Of a DNA stretch of 64,000 bases, positions 13,090-25,659 are shown in pieces (position 1 is the first letter of the stretch; the number at the start of each line of letters is the position of its first letter). The translations under genes and the position numbers were made by a program. The notes under the pieces are model-generated. The model was not told the origin of the DNA. It saw only the letters and a program-made list of their open reading frames with translations, and did no database searches. The stretch is from Lithospermum erythrorhizon (Eukaryota; Streptophyta; Magnoliopsida; Boraginales; Boraginaceae): assembly GCA_019722365.1 (NCBI GenBank), contig JADFUC010001149.1, positions 1 to 64,000 of the forward strand, in the 5' to 3' direction.

Positions 13090-14260
13090 TATAATGGCTA
13101 CCGCTACTACTACTCACCTAGAACTACGCTTGAGCTACATTAACTTTCGTTGGTGTATGATGGTTTCAAATTTGGAGGCGTGGTCTCGTGAGTTGAAGGT
13201 TGTCTTCAAGTTACGGGGATCATGTCTTGTATAAATGAATTCCTATAAGACCTTAAGGGACAACGTGTATGCGCTTGGAAGAAATATGAGTTGCATAAGA
13301 AGTCTACAAGTAAAGTGTCTTAGCCTTACTCGGATGGAAGTTTTTAGGCTGTGCCAGTGAGTATCGCGTCATGACATCTATCGAAGCTCTTGAGTGAATC
13401 GAAGGAGGCGTCTGAATATGAAATCTGAAACCTTCGTGCTCTCATTATTTGTAGGCAATCACGACAAGCGTCGCGAGCCGGAGAACGACAGTGTGCAGGA
13501 TGACATCGCCTTGTGCAAACTCAAAGGTCCTTTGGAAGAGGAAGGGCTGTAGGAAATTCAATCAAGATAGGAAAAATGGTTTAATAAATACCAAGCCTAA
13601 AGGTATGTATGTTATTGAAGTTTTTACAACTTCTAATTCTCTTAAATTAGATTGCTAAACAACTGGTTGTACTTATCATATTTGTCATAATATCTCACGG
13701 GAACTCAAGTCAAGTACAAGACTCGAAGAGGAAATGGATCACGTGAGGCAATGTGAAGATTACCGCCACTAGCAGTAGAATCATCAGTTTAAATTGCCGG
13801 GCCTTGTTTTGAACTTATCTCCGGTTTACTATGTACAATTTGCCCAGGAATATTATTCATTTACATTTTGAATAATGATAGTTTCAATTTCAATAGATCC
13901 CATTTAGGATGCTTGGGAATGGGATAGTATTTGGTACGCCTCCACTTCCAAGAAATGGTCTGTCGTTTTAGACATGATTATTGAGTCGTATAACATAAAC
14001 TTAAACAGGAATAAGCCTAATGACTTAAACCAAACATACCTATGGCATTGCGGATGGTGATATTAGCGAGCAGATCAAGAAACTCGGCTCCGGTGGGATA
14101 CTTGAAGGTTTCGATTATGAATCATCTACGATAAGTGTGAATCTTGCCTTCGAGCAAAATGACTAAGGCACCGCCCATTTTGGATTCAATGAAAGGGCAA
14201 GTGGTTGACCAAGAATCGTACACATTGATATATGTGGGCCAATGAACATCTGAGGAGAGG
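13090..14260 (+). pseudogene. copia gag and protease pseudogene (element A)
   Basis: A likely gag start lies at 13094 (ATGGCTACCGCTACT) and soon runs into stops. Protease-region remnants follow at about 13600-13860: GMYVIEVFTTSNSL just before the active-site region (itself degraded), then GLVLNLSPVYYV. The integrase pre-domain is clear at 14010-14150 (NDLNQTYLWHCG..., GILEGFDYES). The match ends near 14250, where the hAT-like element begins, and integrase resumes after it. Gag would form the particle, protease would cut the polyprotein and integrase would insert the cDNA. Frameshifts and stops show this copy is dead. Confidence 0.8.
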
Positions 14261-14267
14261 TTATAAC

Positions 14268-14489
14268 TAGAGTTCCATTGAATTCGGTTGGTTGGGTTTG
14301 GGCATTTTTTGGAACCGGGCCGACACAGTCGATCGGATTGAGATGGGGCGAAACGGTTCGGTTCAGTCGGTTCGATTAAATCGGTTCCGATCGGTTCGGT
14401 TCGGTTCTTGGTTATTTTCGGTTCCGGTCGGTTCGGTTTTTTCGGTTTTTTTTACATTTATTTTTAGGTTCGGTTCTCGGTTATTTCGG

Positions 14490-14530
<41 letters not shown>

Positions 14531-14709
14531 AATTAAAAATTCAATCGGTTGATTCGAACGATCGATTCTCGGAAAACCAGACGAACCGAACAACCACCGG
14601 TTTTTATTTTCGAGCGAAATCAGTTCGGTTCAGGTGGTTCCTCAATTTCGGTTATTTTCGGTTCGGTTCGGTCGGTTCGGGATTAAGTTTGTATTTTGTT
14701 GGAAGCCTA
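14268..14709. mobile_element. hAT-like non-autonomous element rich in GGTTC
   Basis: About 440 bp dominated by 'ttcggttcggtt' motifs, with a (TA)n run near 14490-14520, sits inside the integrase pseudogene. The ends read tagagttcc on the left and, on the opposite strand, taggcttcc on the right, a 9-bp imperfect terminal inverted repeat. The flanks read ttataac(t) and ttataaac(t), close to an 8-bp duplication, which is the hAT hallmark. Integrase sequence continues on the far side, supporting a clean insertion. It has no transposase. Confidence 0.65.
14490..14520. repeat. (TA)n microsatellite
   Basis: About 15 uninterrupted TA units inside the hAT-like element. It will be length-variable and prone to sequencing error. 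Confidence 0.9.
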
Positions 14710-14808
14710 TTTATAAACTCTTCATTCACATTTATTATTAGATTCTGATGAATGCTGGTTTTGTGTATCACGATGGGACCTGAAACCACGAGTCCTTTGA
14801 GAAATTCA

Positions 14809-15738
14809 TGTTGGGAAATCAATGAAAATTGATTCCGCACGTATGCGTTGCGACAATTATTGTATCAATTAGATTTTACGAGTTAGGGTTAAATGTGATT
14901 CTTTGGAACTTAGTGTGCAGCTTTAGTAATTTTTATATTACTAGTGTGAGTTACCATGATAATCGTTATAATAATAGTAATTTAGTCAATTATTATTATT
15001 ATACAACTTACTATTATTTGAGCCTAGAAGGTCACACACATACAGTGACGTTGAATTATATTTCATGTATGAAATTAAACTACATTTGCTAAATTGAGAG
15101 TTGATTGTAATCAATGAATATTCTCAATTGAAAATTTTACATTGATAATGTAAAATATAAATTGGATGAACCCGAATTAATTAATTAGTCAATTGAATTA
15201 ATTCGATAGTTAGTTGAGCTTGTTAATAAGTTCTTGGTTACTATTAACAACTTGTTAGTGTTTGATTTACTTATGGGTTTAATTAAATTTAGCAATTGGG
15301 CTCATTAAAATTTGTCAGTTGAGAACTTTTAGGTTTGACCTATATAAGCTAAGCTTATTAGGTTTTCATCATAAGTTTATGAAATGAAAACAAAAGCTAG
15401 CCTCCTCCTCTCCCTCTCTTATGGCCGAAATATTCAAGGGAAGAATTAAAAATTCTTCTCTTGATTTTCATCAATTGTCAAGTGTTCTAGCGGGCCTTGA
15501 ATGTAGGATTATTATACGATGTGTGGACGACTAGAGGCACTACATTGAAGTGTTCAACTATGGAATTCAAAGGTTGCCATTGAAAGATTTGGAAATAGAC
15601 TTCCATTGGAATCTCTGTAAGTACTCGTATTCATATAAGTCATTATATGATTTCTAGATTAATTTATATCGTTTGAGGATTCGGGATGTTTTGAATTTGG
15701 TGTTTTATTACAAATCCTAATTCATCTTTAGATTAACT
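14809..15738 (+). mobile_element. Solo copia LTR nested in the integrase of element A
   Basis: A 930-bp LTR of the same family as 10161-11070 and 18176-19180, starting TGTTGGGAAATC. It is flanked by perfect 5-bp duplications ATTCA (14804-14808 and 15739-15743). On the left the integrase frame reads ...ESFEKF, and just after the LTR it resumes as FKEFRNEVQN, so removing the LTR and one duplication restores the alignment to copia integrase. It has a TATA-like 'gacctatataag' near 15338. A solo LTR arises by recombination between the two LTRs of a full element. Confidence 0.88.
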
Positions 15739-15743
15739 ATTCA

Positions 15744-18060
15744 AGGAGTTCGAAATGAGTACAAAACCCAATTGAGCAAGACAATAAAGATTCTCCGATG
15801 CGATAGAGGTGGAGAATATTTGATCCACGAAGTTAAATGCTCGTCTTAGGAAGTGTGGTATTATTTCCTGACTCGCTCCAGCGAAACCCTGGCGTAATAG
15901 GCATTAATACGAAAGATCGAACCCTTCTTGTTATGGTTCGATCTGATAAGTCTATCGATCTACGGTTAATTTACGGGGATATGCTTAGCGCGGCGAGCAC
16001 CTTAAGCGAGATGTCCAACAAAGTCGGCGAGAAAACTCCCGTGAGCGTGGTTTGGGAAGAAGATTAAAGTTGGATTTTCTCGGGATTTGGGGTATGAAGC
16101 TTATGTTAAAGAGATTAACAAAGGACTAAAGCTACTTCATCGGTAAATCTTATTTCATAGGATTTCAAAGGAAACTTGATTGGTTACTACTTACACTGGC
16201 GTAGAGAATAGAATCTTCATTGCTAAGGCAAGGAGTGTTCATTGAAAAGGAATATGCGTAGAAGGAATTTAGAAGTAATGGTGTTCATCTTGATGGCTTC
16301 GAAGTTGATGAAATCGATAACCGATGCATCCCAATGCAGGCATCGGCGCGCCCGCAAGTGGCGCTTCTTTAAGCCCAGAAGATCGATTAGCGATCCACGA
16401 GAAAAAGTGGTGGAAGAACGACCACTTTGGAAGTCCAACGAGGGACAATCGCGAGCGGGCGCAGGTATGGTCGAGCGCCCGTCGTTGAAAGTGGCGGGCG
16501 AACTGCTTATAAAGAAGCGATAAATAGCAAGGATCTTTGACAGAATGGCAAAATAGCCATGTCTGTCACGAGATAAGATTTTATGTACGAGAATAAAGTT
16601 TGGTCACGCATTGGATTTACAAATGGGGTTCCTATTGAATGTAAATGGGTATTTAAGAAAAAACATGATAAAAGGCGGAAAAATTCGATGATTTGAAAGC
16701 TTAGACTAGTAGCGAAGGTTTGAAACAAGTTCCGCAGTGGTTATGACAAAACTTACTCGCGCGATTGGCTATGCTTAAGTCCATCCGGATAATATTAGCC
16801 ATTGCTTGCATTTCATGACTATGAAATATGACAAATGGGTGTAAAGCGCTTTCTTGAATGGAAATTTGAGGAGGATGTGTATATGGTATTTTTAACCTCA
16901 GGACTTTACATGTCTAAAGGACCTAAGAAGGTATCACGAGTTGCAAAGAGTCCGTTTATGGTCTTAACCCGGGCATCCGCGAGTTGGAATCTACATTTGA
17001 TGAATCAATTAAAGATTTTGATTCATCGAGCGAAGAAAGAATCTTGTGTATACAAGAAGGTAAGTGGGAGTTATATATTATTCATAATTCTGTATCATCG
17101 ATGACATCTTATCGTGGAAGCAACGTGGGGAATTCTTGGCTTCGATTAGGATTATTTGTGTAAATGTTTCTCAATGAATGACCCAAGCGAAGCACAATAT
17201 ACTTGGAATAAAAGTCCGCCGAGATCGGGCGGGAAAGGCTAGTGGACTTTGTCGGGATACTATGTGAATAAGATGCGCAAGGTTATTGTGATATTCAGAA
17301 GAATGTCTCCCGTGAGACATGAAGTTCGGCGAGCACGTTGATACGCTACTAGTCTTTGAGATGAACAAAATGAAGGATGTACCTTACGCTTGGCTATAGG
17401 ATCCATCGTATATGCCGTGTTATGCGCTGACGATGTGTCTTATCTGTTGAGTATAACCCATTAGATACCCAAGCTAATCGGTGAAAGCCCAACTTTGGAT
17501 TGCGGTTAAGTGTATCTTAGTATCTAAGAAGAACTAAAGATGCTTTCTTTGTATATGGTGGAATGATGAGTTAGTAGTCACCCGATGCGCGTGCGATTTT
17601 TCAAGCTGATAGAGACGTATCGTTCCAGTTTGGGTATGTATTTTGTCACCAGCGGTGGGCGATATCTTGGAGGAGAATTCCAAAAAGCGAATGCGTTGCG
17701 ATTCACACGGAATCTGAGTACATCGCGGCGTCTGAAGCCCATTAAAGAAGCATGTTGTTGGATTAAAAAATTTGACCGAGCTTGGTGTAGTACTGGCGTT
17801 GAGGGACCGTTTGAGTTGCTTTGTGGCAATCTTTGGAGATAGCTCGAGCTAAGGAACCCAGGCACATCCTAAATCCAAACCGCATTGCCGGAAAGTATCA
17901 CTAATTAGAGATACTTAATAGAGGTGATAATATCAAAGTATGTAAGGTAGCAGCAGAGGCCAATCGTGACCCTACAATCACTAAGTCGGACAAGCGTGAT
18001 GGCGTCGCCGAACACTGGGTCTTAGGCAGGATGTCGCGGTGGTGTTAGATTAAATTAGAT
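15744..18060 (+). pseudogene. copia integrase / reverse transcriptase / RNase H pseudogene (element A)
   Basis: This continues the integrase interrupted at 14803. IKILRCDRGGEY at 15790-15825 is the conserved DRGGEY motif, followed by RTLLVMVRSDKS and VGEKTPVSVVW (to 16065). A linker with FIAKARSVFIEKEY lies near 16215-16255. Reverse transcriptase fragments include the segment near 16690-16745 and EEDVYM with SCVYKKVSGS (16870-17070), ending ILYHR where ILYVDD is expected. RNase H fragments run 17380-17830, with GDELV-like and TELGVV motifs. In-frame stops and frameshifts break every domain, and the usual YVDD catalytic box is not intact. Confidence 0.85.
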
Positions 18061-18175
18061 CGGTATGTATCTTTTATGTTATGAACAAATATTTGAATAT
18101 TGTTGCTTATATATTCTAGTATGTTATTTACTTCGTCTATATATTTAAATTTACATATAACATACATGTATTGTA

Positions 18176-19180
18176 TGTTGAAATCAATGAAATTGATTCC
18201 CTTTTATTGTGACCGTTGCGACAATTGTATCAATTCATTGCGGGTTGGTTAAATGTGATTAGAACTTAGTGTTCATAGTAATGGTATATTACTAGTGTGG
18301 GTTAAATGATAATTTAAGGGGTTTATGATCGATTGCTAGATGCTTTTCATTGTCGTTATAATAGTAATTGGTCAATTATTATTATTATACAAGCTTACTA
18401 TTATCGAGGAGCTACAAGGTCACACACATACAATGATATTGAATAATATTTCATGAATGAGTCACTTGAGACTTGTATATTGAGAAATGTATTTCTCAAT
18501 ATTTATATATTTTCAAATATATATGTTGATGAACATCGATTGGTTAAACTTGCAAGTTTAATCGATTAAGCAGTGAATCGATGAATAACTTGATAGCTAT
18601 TCGATAGTGACTCGTTAGTATTTTAATTGACTTGTTAAGTTAATTAAAATAGAACAACTCACTAGTAACTTCATTGATTATTTAATTAGAAGTTCATAAC
18701 GGTCTAATTAAGTTAACGAGTTAAACTGATTTCTTAACGAGTTGCTTAACGAGTGGAATTTTGGGACTTGGTATTTAAAGAGGGGATTAGGTTTTCATGA
18801 CATAGAATCACAAAAAACCTCCACCCCCTCATAGGAATAGCCGCCCCCTTCCTCTCTAGAGAATTGGAAGATTTTATCTTCCAATTCACATTAAATCCTG
18901 AAACTTCTAGCAGTTCAAGTTGTCCAGAGTTCGTTTCCCTCTTGGTGTGTGCAATTTAGAGGACATCTCATCGGTGTTGAACAAGCGTTGGAGAGGATCT
19001 TGAGGGGCTTTCACGCGAGGCACTACGTGGGGAATTGGGTTCAATCCGCTTCCGTTGAAATGTAAGAATTCTTGTATTCATACATTTGTCATTTTATGTT
19101 TAGATTAATTTACATTATTTTGAGAATCCGGGATGTATGAATTGGTGTTATCACGATTAAATTCATACTAGATTCTAACA
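18176..19180 (+). repeat. Third LTR copy inside element A
   Basis: It starts TGTTGAAATCAATG and ends CTAGATTCTAACA, the cleanest ends of the family. The TATA-like 'ggtatttaaagagg' is near 18771. It lies after the pol pseudogene but before about 700 bp of further internal sequence and the purine tract at 19864-19878. It is therefore either a solo LTR nested in the 3' internal region or the trace of a tandem/recombined element. The flanks (ttgta, tttat) do not form a clean duplication. Confidence 0.75.
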
Positions 19181-19878
19181 TTTATCCTCGATGAGTGAAA
19201 AGTTAAAATCCATTGGTTAGTCTATGTTTTTCTATGAGCTAGCATGAATTGTTGATTATACCTCTTGAAGCCTAGAAGCATGCAGGATAACGAGAGCATG
19301 ATCGGAATCTTGATAATTAGGGGGCGACAAGCATCAAATGACTAACATGGTGTTTGATTAGTAATCAAGTTTGATCACGTTAGCACAACGAGGACTAGAT
19401 CGATACCGTAGAATTTGCCGGTCCTATATTGGGGAGGCTGGTATGGCCAGAAAGCAATTCATAGAAGATATGTATATCGTGTCCTATGATATTTGTTTGG
19501 GAATTTTAGGTTCGACGATTCTTGAACTCTGATATATAACTATTTGTGTTATATAAGCTACGTACTTTGACTATGACCAAGCGTCTACGCAAAGCGGGAT
19601 TATAACGCGACATATGTTAGATTGTAGGTGAGTATAACGATAGATGTTGATATATTGGGGAGGGATTTATTTGTCCTTGATATACGAGGAGAGATCTCGA
19701 GGCCTCCCTTGTGATTGGTATTGATTGGTTTATGGGGCGCCATAAATCTTTATTCGAGTTAAATGCTAATTAAAGAAAGTTGTAGGTGTTTTGTAATGGC
19801 ATTTAGCATAGTTGCTTCTGACTAGAAATGTCAGCGTGATGAAGGAATTGTAAAGGTAATGTCAAAGGCGAGTGGGAG
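19181..19878 (+). other. 3' internal spacer and polypurine tract of element A
   Basis: No coding similarity is seen. It ends with the purine-rich aaaggcgagtgggag (19864-19878) immediately before the LTR start, the position and composition of a plus-strand priming tract. Confidence 0.55.
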
Positions 19879-20867
19879 TGTTGGAAATCAATGAGGAGTG
19901 ATTCCACTTTTATTATGCCCGTTCAAAACAATTGTGTATCGGTGATTTACGGTTTGGTTAAATGAAGATTGCGAACTTCTTTGTTCACGCAGTAATTGTA
20001 TATTACTAGTGTGGATTCTCATAAATAATTTAAGGGCTTATGGTGATTGGAATCTCATTAATCGTTATAATAATAGTAATTGGTGGTGTATTATTATACA
20101 ACTTACCTATTATCGGCGCAGAAGGTCGCGCCCATGATGATATTAGAATAATATTTCATGAATGAAATTAGCGAAACTTGTATATTGAGAGATGTATCTC
20201 AATATTTATATATTTGTTAAAATATATATTGATGAACATCAATTGGTTAAACTTGCAAGTTTAATCAATTAAGCAATTAGAGAGTAGTGAATAAGCGATA
20301 AGTTATTCGATAGTGACTTCGTTAGTATTTAATTGACTTGTTAAGTTAATTAAATAGAACAACTTCCATTTATTTCGTTATTTAATTAGAAGCACATAGC
20401 AGTGCAATTAAGTTAACGAGTTAAGCGATTCTTATGAGTTCTTATGAGTGGAATTTCAGGGCAATTATTTAAATAAAGGGATTAGGTTTTTATCACAAGC
20501 ATCAAAATAACCCTACCTAAGAGAAAGCCGCCCCCCTCCCCAAAGAATTGGAAGAGTTTACCTGCTTACGATTTTGTCATCTTGGCTAGCGAGTTAATCT
20601 TTCGGGATTCGTTTCCACTGCTTGGTGTGTGCAATCCCAGAAACGTCGTTCGGTGTTGAGCAAGCTTTGGAAAGGGACTTTGAAGGGAATTCACGTGGGG
20701 TTGATTGTGAGCATTTGGGTTCATTAGGTATTTCTGAACTTGATGTAGGAATTTTTGTATTCATACATTTATATTTTTGTGTTTGATTAATATCTCACGT
20801 CGATTTGAGGATTGGGATGCATGAATTGGTGTTTATAAAGAATAAATTAAATACTAGATTCACTTGA
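19879..20867 (+). repeat. 3' LTR of copia element A
   Basis: It starts TGTTGGAAATC. It shares the dyads and TATA-like box with the 5' LTR and is followed by GATAT, matching the bases before the 5' LTR. The right end is worn (...agattcacttga). Confidence 0.82.
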
Positions 20868-21099
20868 GATATAATAGCGATTTTCACGTAGTTAGTCGGG
20901 CTTGGCGGCCTCCTTGGCTAGTGCTATATAACAAATTAAATCAAAAGCGGCAATGTCTCAACAGAAAATGGAAGTAATTGATATTTATGTAATAATTGAA
21001 ATGTTTCGTCACTACACATCTATAGTACAGTATATTATAAAAGATGGATCGCATGCCCGTGACTCTTAGTCATATAAAATATTTTTTTCCTTTTGTTAT

Positions 21100-21920
21100 T
21101 TCATCAGCTCACGGCTGTTTTTTTAGCGGGGTTGCTTTATCGAGGGGAAAACTTCGAAAATTAATATTAGATTATTTAATAAATGCTACAGATAAAATTT
21201 TTGATCATTTCTAGGATAGAACGTTAATTAATAATTCGTGTTTAACTTTTTCGTTCATTTTCGTTTCTTTTCTGTAATTCGTATCGTTAGCTTTTTGGAT
21301 TCGCTTTTCGGTTGTTTTTTGGCAATTATCAGCTACGGTAGAAGAGGCTTCGATAAATTAATATTCGATTATTTAATAAAGTCTCTAGGATAATATAAGA
21401 TAATATTTTATTTTTTTGTTGGTCTCGACTCGGGGATAGGGTTCTAAATTAATAATAATTCGTGCTTTTTGGTTCATTTTCATTTTTTCTTGCAATTATG
21501 AATTGTGAAAACTTCGATTATTTGTAAACTCTCTAAAAATATAATTTTGGCGGTCGACTTGGGGATAGGGTGCTAATAAATTAATAATTAAGTGTTTTCG
21601 CTCTTTTTTCAATTTTTACACGATCATATGCCGTTATGCTTTTGGCTCCTTTTTTAATTTTTTCCTGATTATCAAGCTAGAGTGGCTTCGATAAATTAAT
21701 CTTGATTATTTAATAAACTCTCCCAGATAATATTTTGTGGTATTCGGCTTCGAGATAGGGTGCTAAATTAATATTTCGTTATTTTCTTCGTTCATTTTCA
21801 ATTTTTTTTTGCAGTACAACTATAGTAGAGACTAAATCAAATTATCTTCGATTATTTAATAAAAGATAATATTTTTGTCCGGACCCGACTCGAGATAAGT
21901 GCTAAATTAATAATTAACTA
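21100..21920. repeat. Imperfect tandem repeat, unit about 160-200 bp
   Basis: At least four to five units recur, recognised by 'ttcgataaattaatattcga' / 'gattatttaataaa' at about 21150, 21345, 21510, 21685 and 21845. These alternate with 'gactcggggatagggt(t/g)cta' at about 21430, 21550, 21745 and 21885, and 'cgttcattttcattttttct' in between. Units differ by indels. There is no open frame across the array. It could be a satellite or the internal tandem array of a transposon whose ends I cannot see. Confidence 0.8.
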
Positions 21921-22622
21921 AAATTATAAGATATGCATAAGATCTACATGTAGTTGATTGTTGAAGAAAATGCAATGAAAATCATTGATTGTATAATTTT
22001 CAAGGAGAATAGTAATCAAGCAATAAAAAATATTAGGAAACAAAATAAATTTCAATGCAAAAAGTTGCATTGATATATGAAACAATCACTTATAATCTGA
22101 AAAATATTTCTTCAGATGATCGACTAAATAGAGAGGAGGACTACATTTTGATAATTTCTATATACATTTTTTATAATTTCTATAGATCATATAAAATATT
22201 AGTGTGTGATTTCTTATAATACTCACATATTACATGAATAATTTATGAAAATTTCTTGAAAAATGACTCAATTATTTTTATTTTTTGTTGAAATCAATTT
22301 CACCTTGAATCTCGTCTCTAATTTTTCTTATCATTGTAAAAACTTACTGTTGTCGCTTTAATAAGGTGAGAGATTGAAGGGTTAACTTTCGAATGGGCGC
22401 TTCGTTTTGATATCATTTTATGAATTGTATAATAATTAAATGAAAGTTTGAAAGGTGTTTATAAATTGAATATTTTTATAAATTAATAAAATATTAATTA
22501 ATAATGTAACAACTATTTCAAAACTACTAATGTTGGCTGATCGTGAATCTTTTGATGATATATAATAAATTAGTCTAAGTATTAGTCGAGTCCACTTATT
22601 TCGGCCGTCGGCTAGTATATAA
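21921..22622. other. AT-rich spacer
   Basis: Low-complexity AT-rich sequence; no gene, terminal repeat or RNA structure recognised. Confidence 0.4.
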
Positions 22623-22854
22623 TACTACCTGTTCAAATTAATTGACTTTAAACTTTTCGAGGCAACGATTTTAATCGTCAAATTCTTTTATGTACATTAT
22701 GAAAAATTACAAAAACATAATATTATGAAAATATTTATAAAAAAAAAAATTCAATGATATCAATTTTATATTTTTCGAATTAGTGAATAAAAAGTAATTT
22801 ATGGTCCAACGTAACACCTTGTCTGAAAACGTAAATTAATTTGAGTGGGGAGTA
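22623..22854. mobile_element. Stowaway-type MITE
   Basis: The ends are inverted repeats of about 24 bp with a few mismatches: tactacctgttcaaattaa on the left against, on the opposite strand, tactccccactcaaattaat. The 232-bp length, TACTMCC-like ends and AT-rich centre fit the Stowaway (Tc1/mariner) family, which duplicates a TA target. Confidence 0.75.
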
Positions 22855-24865
22855 AGCAGTAAACATATTTATAAAATTTCGATATTGTTATGTTATGATT
22901 ATGATTACGTGAGATTGTTGAATTACCTAATAAAGTAGTGCATCGTTATCTATACTCGTTGACTCTTAGACTAGTCTGATGGAATTTGTTGAAAGAAATA
23001 ATTCGGCATCCCGAATTAGTGTAGGAGTGTTGAAAAAAGAAAGGTAAAATGATGACTGCCATTAAGCTAGAGTAAAATGCATTCAGCATTGTTTGAATGT
23101 TTTTGCGCCAGTGGGGCGAGAGGTGAGGAGAAATGTTTGCGGTGAGACGAGGTGAGGAGAAAAGGTGGCAGTGGATGTTTGATTTTTTTCGGATTTTTGT
23201 CAAAATCGGTATTTGATAATAAATTATTTTAAAAATTGTTTTTAACAAAATTATACTTCCTTTATAAATAGCGACTTCTCTCATTCAATTTGATATAAAA
23301 AAAATTATTCATTTTTAATATAAGTAAATAAGAATATTAGATAAAAGTGGTCGGTAAGGTTGTTGAATTTTATTAACCAATAATTGTAAGTGTAAAATTT
23401 AAATAGAATTATATGGAGAAAGAAGATGATGTGGTGTTAGGAATTGAAAGTTAAATATTTTTGCCATTGTAAAATAGCGATAAGTTGGAGTACTTAGGTA
23501 CGTGTCTCAAGCCAAGACCGAGAGGATAAGCCATATCTAAAAGTTAATGTCCACTTTGAAGCTTTTCCATCACTCGAATGATCCCTTCAACTTCAACGCT
23601 TCAACCGGCCTTAATATTTTGGGTTGCTGTGGTGGAATGGATGCTGAGACTTGAGGCCTTCCAGTGTTTTCAAACATTAATCTCAGGTTGAAATACATTG
23701 TCATGTCATCTATTCATTCAGTTGTTCTTGATTAACATCAATGTAGAGAGAATGGAAAAAATTTGTTTTTTTCTGAAATCACCAAAAGTGGTGGTTGAAA
23801 CTCAAAAAACATGGGATAAAAATCCATTAAATGGGGCGGAAACTTGCAAAGCGCAAAACGTTCCTTCTCAAATTAGAAACTTCTTGTAAAAAATTTGATC
23901 AAATACTACCTAAAATAAATGACTTTGATTAAAAAAATACTTCATATATAATCTAAAACTTTAGCCATATGTTAAAAACTAACATTTTCTATAATCTACA
24001 AACTTAATACTCCATATATATCAAAGCTCCAACATAAAACAAATGTGCTCCTTATTTTTAAGAGGTATGACGTATACAAAGTGAACATACATGCCTTCTT
24101 CCTCTAGATGCTAAGTTAAAAACCAGCTTCAATTGTATATAGAAGCAAAATATATAAAATATTTCAAATAGAAAAGATTAAGAAGAATATAATGATAGTT
24201 GTTTGACAAAATTATTAAATAAAATGTTCTTGAAAAAAAATCAGTTATTACAATTTGCAAAATTTGAGTTTAAAGTTTAACCCCATTTGAAAGGTTCAGA
24301 TCCCTATTAATGTTTAAGACTATCCACATCAATAAATAATTGAACTTGAAATATACAAACAAATTTAAGTTTACAATAAATAATTGAATTTGAGTTGGAA
24401 CAGCACGAGTTTTGAAAAATCCCAAACAATTATGACATAATTGAGGCCACGTATGTCCTTTTGAGGTAGAATGGACGACCTTTCTTCTTTTTGTATCCTT
24501 TTTATTTTTTATTTCACTTTTTTAGTTAATAATTTGATAAAATATTAAAATAAAAATTTCATCAATATTTTTTATTTAAAAGATCTACAAATAGAGTCCA
24601 GTTTTATTTTATTTGCACATTGAAAAAATAACTAAAAGATATTGGAGATATATGGTGGATATATATTAATGATGTGATGAAAGAGAAAATTGAATTATTA
24701 TATGAAATATTTATTATTGTGAAATGTAAATATTTGACGATGTAGGAATAAATAATTTGATGTTACAGAATGTATTTATGATAAAAATTTAGCCTTCATC
24801 AAATATAAGAACTCTCTAGAATACTATGATAAAAAAATCATAAAATTATTACTCAGTAATTTTAT
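22855..24865. other. Intergenic, no gene recognised
   Basis: A 112-codon minus-strand frame (22946-23284) and a 63-codon plus-strand frame (23698-23889) are open but show no recognisable domain and have AT-driven composition. I see nothing else supportable. Confidence 0.4.
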
Positions 24866-25044
24866 TACTTTCTTCGTTTTAAAATAGATGATCATTTAGA
24901 TAAAAAGTATTTTATTAAAAGTTAGGTTGAATTGTAAAAAATTACATTAAAAATATAAAAAAGATATTAAAAATACAAACAATTAACTATTATGAAAAAT
25001 TAATTTTTTACAAATAGCTTCATCTATTTTAATATGGAGGAGTA
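24866..25044. mobile_element. Stowaway-type MITE
   Basis: A 179-bp element whose left end tactttcttcgttttaaaat pairs with the right end, which reads tactcctccatattaaaata on the opposite strand; both continue into 'gatg'. The inverted repeat is about 24 bp with several mismatches. Confidence 0.75.
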
Positions 25045-25659
25045 ATAGATGGAAAAAATATCTTGAAGCCCTATCCAGTGGTCCCACACGACGTTTATAT
25101 AAATAGCCTCTCTAGTGTAGTTTATTTTTTATCCGAATTATTCTCCAAGTTGAATACAAAAACTATTACGATCTCATATACAATCGCAAACTGGTGCCTA
25201 ACATTCAACAAATTGTATGTGTTAAATGCTATATTCTTGTACGTTTTCGTTATTATTTAAGTTGTATGCATGTTTTTTTCTAAGGTAAATTGTTTTTAGT
25301 TGAATTTTGCTGCGATTTTTTGGTAACTTATTTGGATCGGTGAAGTAATTAGGATTATTGCATAAGGAACAAATAACTTAATACTGTACAACTAAGAAAA
25401 AATATAAAAATTTACTTAGCGGACAATATAATTTTTTAAAAGAATTAATATATTTTTCAAAAAATTAGGGATACATTCCTCGACTGATTGGGATGAAGGT
25501 ATAGTGAGAATCTGTTGTTGATCAAACGTTTATTGGAAAATTTAGTCGATAGCTATTTAGTATTGAATTCATATGTTGTAATTGACATGTTTTTTTTTTG
25601 TTCGACACATTTTTGTTTTTATGTTTTTGCTGTTTTGAAGAATCTTGTTTGGTGATCCA

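Larger units (their letters stand above)
10161..20867 (+). mobile_element. Large nested Ty1/copia retrotransposon (element A)
   Basis: The outer LTRs (10161-11070 and 19879-20867) are copies of one ~0.95-kb family. GATAT sits directly before the first (10156-10160) and directly after the second (20868-20872), as expected for a 5-bp target duplication. Between them, gag, protease, integrase, reverse transcriptase and RNase H remnants occur in copia order, then a purine tract (aaaggcgagtgggag, ending 19878). The element has been invaded by a hAT-like element, a solo LTR of the same family, and probably a further LTR copy. With these removed it would be about 8.3 kb. It is not autonomous. Confidence 0.85.

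Noticed and set aside
17578..17865. Minus-strand 95-codon frame opposite a plus-strand 85-codon frame
   Set aside because: Both lie in the copia RNase H pseudogene; the plus-strand motifs explain the region.
22946..23284. 112-codon minus-strand frame
   Set aside because: AT-driven composition, no recognisable domain or splice context.
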